Shown here piece by piece: positions 17,841 to 28,188 of a stretch of DNA of 49,219 bases. The notes beneath the pieces were generated by a model, which saw only the letters and a list, made by a program, of their open reading frames with translations, did not search any database and was not told the origin of the DNA. Position numbers and translations under genes: made by a program. The stretch lies in NCBI GenBank assembly GCA_032718475.1, contig JAUCBJ010008098.1:1-49219 (forward strand). Reading direction: 5' to 3'. Source of the stretch: Nemertoderma westbladi (lineage: Eukaryota; Xenacoelomorpha; Nemertodermatida; Nemertodermatidae). Numbering within the stretch: the stretch's first letter is position 1; the number at the start of each line of letters is the position of its first letter.

Positions 17841-19628
17841 TTACGTTGGGGAGTCCCTAGATGTTTGTTGGATTAGGGAGGTGGTCGTGGGAAGAGTATC
17901 TTGCCTTCCATAGTTTCCGGACAGTTCTCGTTCTCTTTCCAGTAAACATAAACGACCAACTGGGAGATTGAGTTGTTGTGTTTCAAATACAATTCCAGGT
18001 TTCCTCTTCATCCTGGAATAGTGACGATAGAAACATCGCTTCAAATACACGACGGCCTTACAAAGCCGATTCCAGGATCTATAGTGGTCCATCACTCCCG
18101 GCAGGAGAGGTGAGACTCCCGGCGAGACGTCTGGTGTTCCAGATCTCCAGTCTCTCTCTCTGATCTCCACAACAGATCGGTTCGCGGTGGGGGAGTTTAG
18201 ATCCACAGCGTCGTCCCTGGCAATGTGTAGTACAGACAGATCTATCACGGGTTTAAATAACCTTGATTTACTCGTCCGGGTTTTAGGTTTGACTTTCTCC
18301 GCTCCCTTGGCTTGTCTAATCTCAGCCGTGGTAAGATGGGGAGGCCATTCATCTTCTTTACTTAGGAAGTCGGGTCCACCTAACCAGTCTGGAGTATCTG
18401 TCAGTTCTTGAGGAGTTGCTCCTCTGGAAGAGATGTCGGCTAGATAAATCGTCTCGGGGCAATGTCTCCATTGATCTACATTAGAGTTAATATCGTCATT
18501 ATCTGAGGAGTATGGTGTTCCCTCAGTTGTGGTCGTCTCTCCCTCACTGATGTCTTCTTCCCATTCACTCTCCTGATGGACCCGATCTTTGGGTAGCCTT
18601 TCTAGGAGTGTCCTACGGGAAGGTCCAGTGAGGTACCAACCTACTCTTGTTCTTCCCGCATAGGTTTGCAATGGTTGCGGTCGAGTAGGCCGTTTCTCTA
18701 ATGTCTCAAGCGCCTCATGCGCATTTTGGCCGATGAGTATTTGCACTCCAGGGTAGTCTGTGTTGAATCTAGGTATCTTAAGCTGCTGGGTGAAATCGTC
18801 CTCATCCCAGTTATAAGGTTCTACTTGGCTGGTAGCGAAGTTCTTTATCGCCACCATTTTTACTGACCTTATACTGTGTTCTCCTAGTTTATCCTGGGGG
18901 GTGGACAACGCACCTACATAATAATCTGCTATTACTGTAGATTTCCAAACCTGCATAATTCCTGACATGTTTAACTTAGTTCGGAACTTGGGTTGTCCAG
19001 CAAAGATGTCTTCGGCTAGTTCTTTGTCGATGAATGTTCCTGTGCTACCGGAGTCAAGGAGGGCGTTCACTATATAACTCCTTTCAGGTCCGTGGACCCT
19101 CAACTGCACTACGGGAAATTCTCGGATTCCTACATTGGAAGTTGGTGCTTTCCAAGATGGTTGTCGGTCAGAAGTAGTTAGGGGGAGCTCACTGTCGGTG
19201 TCCTTTTCATACGTAAGTGCTCGATACACTGCGGTATTTATCTGGTAACAGGATTCGTTTTCGTCGGAGAATTCGTCCGTATAGAATCCTTCCATCTCAG
19301 AACTTTGGTCAGTGTCGTTCACATCACTGAATTGGACATGTAGTTCGGACTCACTTACCTGAATCGGGCTGTTTCGTTCGAATTCAGTGTGCAACAAGAT
19401 ATGATGTTTCGCGCCGCACTTTGCACACCTTGCGTCGGAGTAACAGGTTCGCCGTTGGTGTCCTCGTCTGAGGCAATTATAACACAACCGCTTATCCCAC
19501 ATGACTTCACGTCTATCTTTTAATGATTTCCTCAGGAATTCATCACACGCACTTAAACGGTGGGGCCCATCGCACAACACACATTTTGGTTTGATGTTAC
19601 TTACCTTACTTTGGATAACGTTGTGCAC
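17841..19628 (-). CDS. Zinc knuckles, aspartic protease and post-RNase H linker of element 1 (RT deleted)
   Basis: 595 aa. Three zinc-binding clusters: C16/C19/H23/C28, C49/C52/H57/C62 and C68/C71/H75-H80. Retropepsin (DUF1758-like) has catalytic D192-S193-G194 in NALLDSGSTGTFID and closes with VGWYLTGP near 329-335. Residues 387-429 then read WRHCPETIYLADISSRGATP ... WLGGPDFL, which matches the segment after RNase H in BEL/Pao polyproteins. RT and the RNase H core have therefore been removed with the frame kept (junction near 18470). A basic, probably helical tail near 513-545 resembles the pre-integrase region. There is no integrase. The start shown is the first in-frame ATG; homology with element 3 suggests coding originally continued from gag upstream. 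Confidence 0.85.
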   Translation of the reverse strand: MHNVIQSKVSNIKPKCVLCDGPHRLSACDEFLRKSLKDRREVMWDKRLCYNCLRRGHQRRTCYSDARCAKCGAKHHILLHTEFERNSPIQVSESELHVQFSDVNDTDQSSEMEGFYTDEFSDENESCYQINTAVYRALTYEKDTDSELPLTTSDRQPSWKAPTSNVGIREFPVVQLRVHGPERSYIVNALLDSGSTGTFIDKELAEDIFAGQPKFRTKLNMSGIMQVWKSTVIADYYVGALSTPQDKLGEHSIRSVKMVAIKNFATSQVEPYNWDEDDFTQQLKIPRFNTDYPGVQILIGQNAHEALETLEKRPTRPQPLQTYAGRTRVGWYLTGPSRRTLLERLPKDRVHQESEWEEDISEGETTTTEGTPYSSDNDDINSNVDQWRHCPETIYLADISSRGATPQELTDTPDWLGGPDFLSKEDEWPPHLTTAEIRQAKGAEKVKPKTRTSKSRLFKPVIDLSVLHIARDDAVDLNSPTANRSVVEIRERDWRSGTPDVSPGVSPLLPGVMDHYRSWNRLCKAVVYLKRCFYRHYSRMKRKPGIVFETQQLNLPVGRLCLLERERELSGNYGRQDTLPTTTSLIQQTSRDSPT

Positions 19629-19732
19629 ACTCGTTCTTTCCTTGGGCTTTCTTCCATGAATTCTCTTAGGAGACGTAGGAGGAGTTTTTCTTACCTGTTC
19701 TCTCCTGTCATTGGCTCGAGACTTGAATTTAC

Positions 19733-21259
19733 TTACGCCTTAGGCACTTTGTTGTCATAGTAAGATCTTTCAGTGTCTTTCCCGCTGTCTTCCTCTTGAG
19801 AAGCCTGGCTTTCGCCGTCGTCTGTATAACACACTGGTATTACCTTTCTCCTAGAAACGGGTTTCTCACTTACCTTATTTTCCGGTGTCTTCTCTCTGGA
19901 CTGCTTTAGGAGCTGTAATTTTACCTCTCCATCTAAGAATGACATGAGATCAGCCATGGTAGGATCTCTTCGTTGTTGTTCCATCATATATAACACTTTC
20001 TTGTCCCAGCGTGTACCTACTCCGCCCTTGGGCAAATTAGATGCTAAGGCTCCTACAACCATAGAATTCTGGTATTCATGAGACTTACCTAACCAATCTA
20101 GTTGTCTACAGATCTCCTGAATCTCGTCGGAAAACTCTATAATCCCGCTGCTAAGAAACTTTCGGGGCGCCATTAATTTCGCATATAAATACCTAGCTAT
20201 GTTAGTCCTATTACCATACCTGATGTTCAGTGTATCCCAAACTTGTCTTAATCCATCTGGATGTCCAATAAACTTTAACGCCATTAACTTGGGAGATCCT
20301 TCCAAGCACTCGATGAGGAATCTAAGTTTCTCTCCGTTAGATAGCACAGAGTTCTGTATGTTATCTTTGTAATATTCATTAAAAGGTAACCATTTCATCT
20401 CATCTCCATTGAACTTGACGATCTCTCCTACCTTTACCGCTTGACGGGCTTCGGTTCTAGCCATTTGACGCATAAAACTTTCTTGGGCCATCGTATTATT
20501 TAATATCGAGTTATCGGTATATAAATTTCTCGGATTATTATCAGATCTGTATGGGATATCATTATCAACAGGTTTATAATTACCCTTAATAGGGTTTACT
20601 ATAGGAGTTTCTACTTCACTAGCAGTATAGATGCGTGTAGGCTCCACACCTTGCGCATGAAATACTTCAGACCTAACAGGTTGACACATTGTTACCGGGG
20701 TTGGTGGTATACCCAATTGTATATTTACTAATTTATCGCATTCTAACGCGATACTCTGCTGCACTTCTTGCAACTCTAACCTACTTTCCCTTGCTGTGCC
20801 CTTGAACTGCTGAACAGTTCCTTCCATCTCCCGGACCTGCTGAGAGGAGCACTTACGGTGTTCCCTCAGCTGCCTGAGCAGGAGACCCATCTCTCGTCGT
20901 CCCTCAGCTACCCACTCGACCGCCGAAGCGGGAGTCGCCAACGTAGTAGCGGGCGAGCGAGAGACGACGGCCGATAAGTTCTTGATATCTCGCTCGGCGT
21001 CCAGGACGGGTTCGGACTTGGGAACAGCCCTACTGGGCACAGGTAGTTTAGTACTGTGCAAAGGGAATTTAGAGGTAGGTTCTGGGAGTACAGGTGTCTC
21101 TATCACCGAAGGGGTGGCTTCGAGAACAGGCCTAATTATTTCAGGTTCATCTACTATAGTAGGGAGTCTTTCTACTTTAATAATTTGGTCTGTGGGTTCT
21201 GTACTACCTAAGTCTGTGCTAGCTAGTTGCCTTCTCACAGCTGGGGGCAAATGAGGCAA
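19733..21259 (-). CDS. Gag, C-terminal two-thirds (element 1)
   Basis: 508 aa. The N-terminal part is proline-rich, followed by a coiled-coil-like region near 115-175 (REMGLLLRQLREHRK, LELQEVQQS). The DUF1759-type gag core runs from about 275 to 420: KFNGDEMKWLPFNEYYKDNI, LSNGEKLRFLIECLEG, VWDTLNIRYGN. It reads in the same frame as the upstream gag piece (21506-22765), from which only three nonsense codons (TGA, TAA, TGA) separate it. It ends at a TAA where element 3 has a sense codon, so this copy is a broken gag rather than a separate gene. Confidence 0.8.
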   Translation of the reverse strand: MPHLPPAVRRQLASTDLGSTEPTDQIIKVERLPTIVDEPEIIRPVLEATPSVIETPVLPEPTSKFPLHSTKLPVPSRAVPKSEPVLDAERDIKNLSAVVSRSPATTLATPASAVEWVAEGRREMGLLLRQLREHRKCSSQQVREMEGTVQQFKGTARESRLELQEVQQSIALECDKLVNIQLGIPPTPVTMCQPVRSEVFHAQGVEPTRIYTASEVETPIVNPIKGNYKPVDNDIPYRSDNNPRNLYTDNSILNNTMAQESFMRQMARTEARQAVKVGEIVKFNGDEMKWLPFNEYYKDNIQNSVLSNGEKLRFLIECLEGSPKLMALKFIGHPDGLRQVWDTLNIRYGNRTNIARYLYAKLMAPRKFLSSGIIEFSDEIQEICRQLDWLGKSHEYQNSMVVGALASNLPKGGVGTRWDKKVLYMMEQQRRDPTMADLMSFLDGEVKLQLLKQSREKTPENKVSEKPVSRRKVIPVCYTDDGESQASQEEDSGKDTERSYYDNKVPKA

Positions 21260-21505
21260 TTTCTGACGGTGGGGCGTTCTTCTACGCCTACTTAGATGAG
21301 ATCTATTTCCTCCACATTCAGGATCGGTGGTATCGCCTTCATCAGATGATGTAAATCACTGTCTTTTGGGAGTAGATCGACTCATCATCTGCATTTGACT
21401 AGCTGTTAACTGTTTATTTATGTAGTCTTGCTTCTCTTAAAGATTTTCCAACTCTAGTTGGGTGGTCTCTTCAGACGCCCTCTGTTCTGCTTCTGCCACT
21501 GCCTT

Positions 21506-22765
21506 TCATTCCACTTCTGCCGCTTTTCTTTCCGCTTCTGCCTCTGCCACTGCTGCTATCTTTCTGTCTTCTATACGTTTTTTCTTGACTTGTTCTTCTT
21601 GGACCCTAGCGATGCGGAGTCTTTCATCAAATTTAGCTTGGTTCGCAGCTAACATTTCCGCATCGATTGCGTCCAACACAAGCTTGGCTCCTTCACTATT
21701 AGGGCGAAGTCCAGACAGCCGTTTCCTCAACTCTTCGTCACCTAGGAATCTTTGATAGTCTGACAGATAGATGTCAATAGCATCCCTCTCATGCGGTTTC
21801 TCTGCTGTCGCTTCACTTTCCACTTGGGAAAAGGTAGCTTCTGTTGATTCTCTATGGGTTGAGCGCTCAGCCAGCTGAACTTTCCACTGGGCCATTCCTT
21901 GAACCTGGAGACTCACCCGCTGGAACCAAGTCTTTACAGCAACCTGCAACGACGTGTCTTGTCTTCTTTTCGAAGCTTCCTCAAAGGCCGATAGGATTAG
22001 TCTGATTCTTAGAATTCTTTCTCGAACTTGATAAAGCAACTCTCCCTGCTCTTGAGGTCCTTGGGGTTGTCGAAACAGTTGTTCCTCTAATCGCTCCAAA
22101 GAGCTGAAGAATCCCTGTACGTATCCTGCTGCCGACCTCTTCCATACAGCTGGATCACTGGTGTCTTTTGTCACTCCCATCCTCTGTATGTCTTCCCAGG
22201 CAGCTTCCGATAAGTCAAGCGGGAGTCCGGGTCCGGGGAAGTTCCATTGCGACTCGACAATAGACTTCAGTTCCTCCCTTGTGTATCCCGCATAACTATC
22301 CTTGGTCGATCTCTTTCTTCTCGCCCAATCAATTTGGTGTTCCTCCACCGCAATCAATACCCTAGTGAGTACGGCTGCAGGAAGGATGAGAAGGGGATCC
22401 GAATAAACCGCATCTGCCATCTTTGCTCCGCGCTCGGGTGTCAGCTCTACAGTATCCGAACTACTGGAGCTGTCGGGCCGCTGAGAAATAAGTTCGCGGC
22501 TCGAGTGTTGCTGCTGTTCCGCTGCTTCTTGGTCTCGCTTGACTTGAGCTCGAGTGCCTATGACAGACCTACGGCGCTTCACTAACTTCGCAAATTGCGA
22601 AATTGCTTCTACTAACCTAGGTTCTGACACAACTACTGTAGGGGTTGCCTTTCTTACAGTAGGAGGGGTCTCAGACCTAGGTCTGGGATTCTCTATACTC
22701 CTATCTGAGAAACAGACTGTTGTTTCTAGGAGACTATCTGACAGAGTTTGCTTTGTGTCAGCCAT
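21506..22765 (-). CDS. Gag, N-terminal part (element 1)
   Basis: 419 aa starting MADTKQTLSDSLLE at the ATG at 22765, followed by acidic/Ser-rich sequence and a long predicted-helical region (about 115-330) I cannot assign to a family, then a charged coiled-coil end rich in AEAEAERKAAE. Element 3 starts with the same residues (MSDTKRALSDSLLE) but lacks almost all of this domain. It stops at a TGA that interrupts one long frame continuing into 19733-21259. Confidence 0.7.
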   Translation of the reverse strand: MADTKQTLSDSLLETTVCFSDRSIENPRPRSETPPTVRKATPTVVVSEPRLVEAISQFAKLVKRRRSVIGTRAQVKRDQEAAEQQQHSSRELISQRPDSSSSSDTVELTPERGAKMADAVYSDPLLILPAAVLTRVLIAVEEHQIDWARRKRSTKDSYAGYTREELKSIVESQWNFPGPGLPLDLSEAAWEDIQRMGVTKDTSDPAVWKRSAAGYVQGFFSSLERLEEQLFRQPQGPQEQGELLYQVRERILRIRLILSAFEEASKRRQDTSLQVAVKTWFQRVSLQVQGMAQWKVQLAERSTHRESTEATFSQVESEATAEKPHERDAIDIYLSDYQRFLGDEELRKRLSGLRPNSEGAKLVLDAIDAEMLAANQAKFDERLRIARVQEEQVKKKRIEDRKIAAVAEAEAERKAAEVE

Positions 22766-22899
22766 GTTTGATTGTACAGTTGAATGCCTACTGCTATATT
22801 ACAGTTAAAGCAAGTCTAGTAATTCAGTATCACTGTTAGCCTAGTAATTAATTACCGATATCGTTACTCTATGTAACGTGATATATATACATTATATTA

Positions 22900-23770
22900 G
22901 AATACCGATATGCACTTATAGTATATATATAAGTATTATTACAGACTAGGTTTGTCACAGAATACCGGTATATAATTTCAGCGCAAATATATATAATATA
23001 TAATAAGCCTATCGTGAATACTGGTATACAACTTACACTTATAATGTATATAAATATAATTATAGACTAGAATTAATTACAGAATACCAGTATATAATTT
23101 CAGCACAAATATATAGAAATATATAATAAGCCTATCGTGAATACCGGTATACAGCTTACACTTATAGTATATATAAGTATAATTATAGACTAGAATTAAT
23201 TACAGAATACCGGTATATAATTTCAGTACAAATATATAGAAATATATAATAAGCCTATCGTGAATACCGGTATACAGCTTACACTTATAGTATATGTAAG
23301 TATAATTATAGACTAGAATTAATTACAGAATACCGGTATATAATTTCAGCACAAATATATAGAAATATATAATAATCCTATCGTGAATACCGGTATACAG
23401 CTTACACTTATAGTATAATATATAAGTATAATTATAGACTAGAATTAATTACAGAATACCGGTATATAATTTCAGCACAAATATATAGAAATATATAATA
23501 AGCCTATCGTGAATACCAGTATACAGCTTACACTTATAGTATATATAAGTATAATTATAGACTAGAATTAATTACAGAATACCGGTATATAATTTCAGCA
23601 GAAATATATAGAAATATATAATAAGCCTATCGTGAATACCGGTATACAGCTTACACTTATAGTATATATAAGTATAATTATAGACTAGAATTAATTACAG
23701 AATACTGGTATATAATTTCAGCACAAATATATAGAAATATATAATAAGCCTATCGTGAATACCGGTATGT
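22900..23770 (-). repeat. 123-bp satellite array in the leader of element 1, 7 copies
   Basis: CCTATCGTGAATAC recurs at 23008, 23131, 23254, 23377, 23503, 23626 and 23749: spacing 123 bp with one 126-bp unit. Each unit carries two ACCGGTAT or related words, ATATATAG and TATAATTTCAGC. Element 3 has only about one and a half diverged units at the same place (46360-46580), so the array expanded in this copy or its immediate source. Confidence 0.93.
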
Positions 23771-25355
23771 CAATTATTTTAGAATAATTGAATTTCTGAA
23801 TTTTAGGGGTTACTTGGTTACTTTACTTTACTATTACCGTTATTTAAGCAGTAGTCCAACTGATATTAAGACCTAATTGTTGTATGACAGGCCTACTATT
23901 TTATAAATCGGTTTGAGTTGATTTATAATATATATATACCCGTATAATGGGTTTTTTTCAATGTTTGAAATAAATGTTATTATTTCTGGGAAAGAGTCAC
24001 TGCACAGAAGCTGTACGCTCTCAGTGAAGTGCTACTTGTTGGACACTAAAACAAATAATTCTAATTTGCCTAAGTTACTTAATACTACAAATTACGTACA
24101 ATACGGGGTGAGATTACAATCTCTAAATAAACACAAAAATTACAAGTACGAATTTTTAGGGTAATTTTACAAGAAGTCTACAAACCAGCCTAACAAAGGG
24201 TTAGAATCTCTGGTTATTACAAACGGACAGGATAATACGGTATTTGAATATAATAAAGCAGTAGTAAATATACTGTGTTGTCCAGATAGGAAAAATACCA
24301 CCGTCTGACGACTTATAGCCATATCGCTATAAGTACTACGTTATGTATCACGGAGTGTTCCTACCTCTGTACCTAGAAGTTAATTACCGCGGCCTACCAG
24401 AGCTATTAACCACTTTACAACACAAATATACTGCCTATACACTAATTACCTTCGGAAAGCACTGTACACTAAACCCTAAATTAGGTACAAGTACTTATAC
24501 AACAAATAATCAGCAGTTAAAAATACTTGTACAGCTAAAAGAACCACGGTATCTGCCGGAGTGACCAAAGCATATAATCTCCAGTCTTTACCTACGCCAA
24601 ACAGCCCTGATGTAGTACCGGGGTTAATTTAACTATAACGGTATGTATAACAAGCACAATTACTGTAGGAATAAACTTGGGGTTATGAATGTTGCGAATA
24701 ATCGCATAAACTCTGAATAATAAATATTACGCTACCCGTACAGACTACACAAACAAAATACAAACCAAATGCTGGCAGACTACTATCAAGCCTAAATAAA
24801 CTACAGTATATGCAGACTCCGAAATGGTTAGTTAGTATGCGTTCTAACCGAGTAGTACGACTTATTCTTTCGGGGGGATTTACCTTACAGCACTGGATGC
24901 CACCCACTTTCCTAACTAGTACTTTATCGGACATACACTCTACACACACTGCAACCTCTTCAGACTTAACAACAGTCAGACAACAGTCCAGCCTACAAAT
25001 TATCTGTACAATCTGAGCAGGCTTACACGCCTTCTGCTCAATGTTAACTTACAAATAAATAAAACTGACAGAAACAAGTAAACCATACAAAGGAATAAGG
25101 GGTGATCAATCCCTAATCCCCTAACAGCCTACAATATACAATATATCACAATCGAAATAATACTGGTGTACCTGTACTGCTGTAAGTACCGGTTCGGGTG
25201 GTTAGGTAGTTAGGCCTACTGGTTACCGGTCGACCGGTACTTTAGTCTTTATTGCCTACGTCGCAATAAAGATCCTATAACTGTTATTGTTCTTACCAGA
25301 ACAATAGTAAACTGTATTTATTGCCTACACTGCAATCAGAAGATATAACTGTTAT
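23771..25355 (-). other. 5' leader of element 1
   Basis: Noncoding sequence between the 5' LTR and the satellite, alignable by eye with 44549-46360 of element 3. Directly inside the LTR it reads ATAACAGTTATATC (minus strand), similar to ATAACGGATATAGC in element 3. No TGG-initial tRNA primer site is evident. Confidence 0.6.
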
Positions 25356-26534
25356 TGTTCGCACTTTTAGACCTTTAGCAGTTTAACCTGCCAAATTTAG
25401 GTGTCTTTTAGGTTATAAATCGACTTTAGCCTATGACAAGTATTTGATACACTACATTAGCCGAAGCCAGCCTATGCGCGACTATTCACCCGCTGGATAT
25501 ACCCGGGAGACTGGATTCGGAAGCTCTGACCTTATTGCGGTGTAGGCCTACTGTATTATTCGATTGATCGTCAATATATAATCTCTGACAAATATTATTC
25601 ACTTTCGGGAAATATTAACAGTTCCTTTAGGACGTGGTGCTCTAAGTATGTAAACAGAGTTGTGACTTACACTAAGCACAACAGGATGGCTATTGATTCA
25701 CGTATAAAGCGCATTCTTTAGGAGATGCTTTGTTATCTATCACACTCATGCACACTACCGCACAATGCTGCACACCGATCTGCCGACCTTCACTAATTTT
25801 AGTCACATATAAAGAGAACAGCAACGGACACATGTAGTGCCTATGAAATAGCATTAGATTCACTCCAAAACCAATATAATGTAAGTCGCAATTGCTATAT
25901 GTAACCGGTCTCTTACCTTCAGTATATCAAGAAGATTGGGGTTTTATGATTATTTATCGATATTATCCAAATATAACAATATTCCATCAAACTGATACAA
26001 TTAATAACCGACAGTAAATAGCAGTAAAATAATGCGGTGAAAGGTACGTATAGTTATGATATGATAAGTGTTAGATAGAATAACAGTTATACATTTCTAT
26101 GATCAAAGCCGTTCTAATGTTTTGGCTAAAGTCTGAAACTTCCACAGAAGTACAGAAGAATCCTAAGCCGGTGTTCTGGGCTTAGAAAGATACATACTGA
26201 CTGAATTGCGTGAGTTTCTATATGCACTGTCCAACACAAAGAAAATCGCTCTGATTGGTCGAGTGAGTGAGCCCGAACAAAGAAAGCCAAAAGCTACACG
26301 TCGACATCTCAGCTGATAGATGTCGTCATCTGGACTACACTGTATCAAGAGTATTTGGCGTATTGCGGCATAAAATCGCTAGTTATGTCCGCTAAAGTAC
26401 ACATACAGAAAAATGGCTTTTTATGTCCACTAAAACGCCTATACAGTAAGAAAACGGCTTTTTATGTCCGCTAAAACACCTACAGAGTACTTTGCGGGAA
26501 AAATGACTAGCTAGTTTGACAACATAGTATGACA
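25356..26534 (-). repeat. 5' LTR of BEL element 1
   Basis: Matches 6425-7570 at about 99% with one 18-bp replacement-type indel near 26285 and scattered substitutions. Its outer end differs: after the shared CTAGCTAG it reads TTTGACAACATAGTATGACA rather than the ATCCGCAAAAGCCTTTACA of the other LTR. It still ends in CA followed by ACATG. CCAAT box at 26254-26258 (minus). Confidence 0.85.
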
Positions 26535-26539
26535 ACATG
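26535..26539. repeat. Candidate target-site duplication ACATG of element 1 (high-coordinate side)
   Basis: Partner of 6420-6424. It directly follows GTATGACA, so the LTR would obey the TG...CA rule on this side too. Confidence 0.55.
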
Positions 26540-28161
26540 TTTGAAATTATATAATAAAATTGTCTTGCCTAGGTATCATAAATGGTCTAACTCTGTACAG
26601 TAGTTTACAATAAATCACGTGTATGTACATACATTAAACTTGAAATAAAATAAAATTTACAGTTTCAAATATATCTGTTACGTAGCTACAGTTTAAAAAG
26701 TAGTATCACATACGTACAGTAAAATTTATTTAACAAGGTGCAATAAAATACGAACACGTAGTTTAAAACTTATCACATATTATGTATAGTAAAATTAACT
26801 CGGAGTATCAGTACGTAACTACAGTTTAAAAAGTAGTATCACATACATACAATGAAATTTATTTAACAAGGTACTGTACAATAAAATTTATTTAACAAGG
26901 TACAATAAAATACGAACACATAGTTTAAAACTTATCACATATGTACAGTAAAATTAACTCGGAGTCTCAGTATAATTTTATACAATAAAACAAGGTATAC
27001 AAAATAAAACAAGGTAGACAAAAATAAAACAAGGTAGACAAAATAAAACAAGTACAGTACAGTACAAAGTATAAGTACAAAGTACAGTACTGCTGTACTG
27101 TAGTATGCAGTAGGAGTACTCCGAGACCGAGTACTACGAGATATATTAACCTCGCTGGCGGCGCTCGGTAAATAAAATTCCTCGAGAATAGTGAAAAAAA
27201 CAGTTCTATTTTTTTCCCATGTAATAAATAATTATTTTGTCAACAAATAAAGTAATGTTGAATTAAATATCAAAGTAATTTCCATGACATTGATATTTTA
27301 TACTACTGTAGCTATAGTTTTTGCAAATTTTTTATAAATGTTATAGAACACTTGTTTAGCTATCAATTTTGATAATTATTTTTGTTCTAGAACACATTTT
27401 TAATTTTTATACAAGCTTAGTTTTCTCTACTTTTTATAAATGTTATAGAACACATGATAGTTATCAATTTTGATAAGTATTTTTGTTCTAGAATAAAGTT
27501 TGGAACAAATACGATCCTACTGTCAGAAGGTCAAATATTTTTCGTATGAAAAAATTGGGTAAACTATGGATACCCAAGGTGTAGTAATGCCCGTATTTCA
27601 CTATGGAAGAAGCTTCGATGGACGATTATTTATCCTGAATTAGTTAGGCCCAGGTGAAAGTGACAAGACTTACAACAAATTATAGGCCTACGACGTAAGT
27701 GGTGTCAAAAAGTAACATTTTTGGCTTGCTTTCATATTTGTCTCGCTACACTTGCGAAAATAATAACCCTGACAAAAAAAGTCTACTTTTTTTGCCACCA
27801 CTTAAATAGTTATTATTATTTGTGTAAGTCACTTTTTTAGTCAAAGTCGTTAACAAGAACACTTTTTCTGTCAACACAAAAAGTAATGTTTCCATGACAT
27901 TTATAATAATATTGCATTTAAATAGATACCGGTAATAGATTAAATCGATAATTTCTAATACTAGCTCGCTTTTGCTAATTTTTTTATAAATGTGGGGCGA
28001 GCGACGAAAGTAAGCGAGCTTAGCATACAGGTACCACTAAACTCAATCGGTGTGTGTTGATCTGTTGTGTCCAATTTTAAACTAACTAACTTTGTAACTT
28101 TGCAGTTATAATAAATTTATCTATCCAAAAATTATTAGGCTTGGCATCAGCTGGTTGCTAG
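26540..28161. other. AT-rich noncoding repeats between element 1 and the LINE
   Basis: A 133-bp unit beginning CAGTTTAAAAAGTAGTATCAC occurs twice (26689-26821, 26822-26975). A roughly 20-bp unit, AACAAGGTAGACAAAATAAA, repeats at 26983-27055, followed by GTAC-rich sequence (27056-27120). Two copies of TTTATAAATGTTATAGAACAC lie about 102 bp apart near 27331 and 27433. No protein recognised; some of it may be the 5' UTR of the LINE. Confidence 0.55.
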
Positions 28162-28188
28162 GAGACTGCAGGATGTATCAAGTGGGGT

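Larger units (their letters stand above)
6425..26534 (-). mobile_element. BEL/Pao LTR retrotransposon 'element 1', pol-deleted, split by a nested element
   Basis: Minus-strand element of about 20.1 kb, about 13.4 kb without the nested element at 9954-16694. Order in its own sense: 5' LTR (26534-25356), leader with 123-bp satellite, gag (22765-19733), zinc knuckle/protease (19628-17841), noncoding hairpin region, degenerate third ORF (9218-7669), purine tract, 3' LTR (7590-6425). Class assignment rests on the DUF1759-type gag, three zinc knuckles, DUF1758-type protease and the post-RNase H motif. RT and integrase are not present anywhere inside. The flanking 5-mer ACATG occurs at 6420-6424 and 26535-26539. 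Confidence 0.85.
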
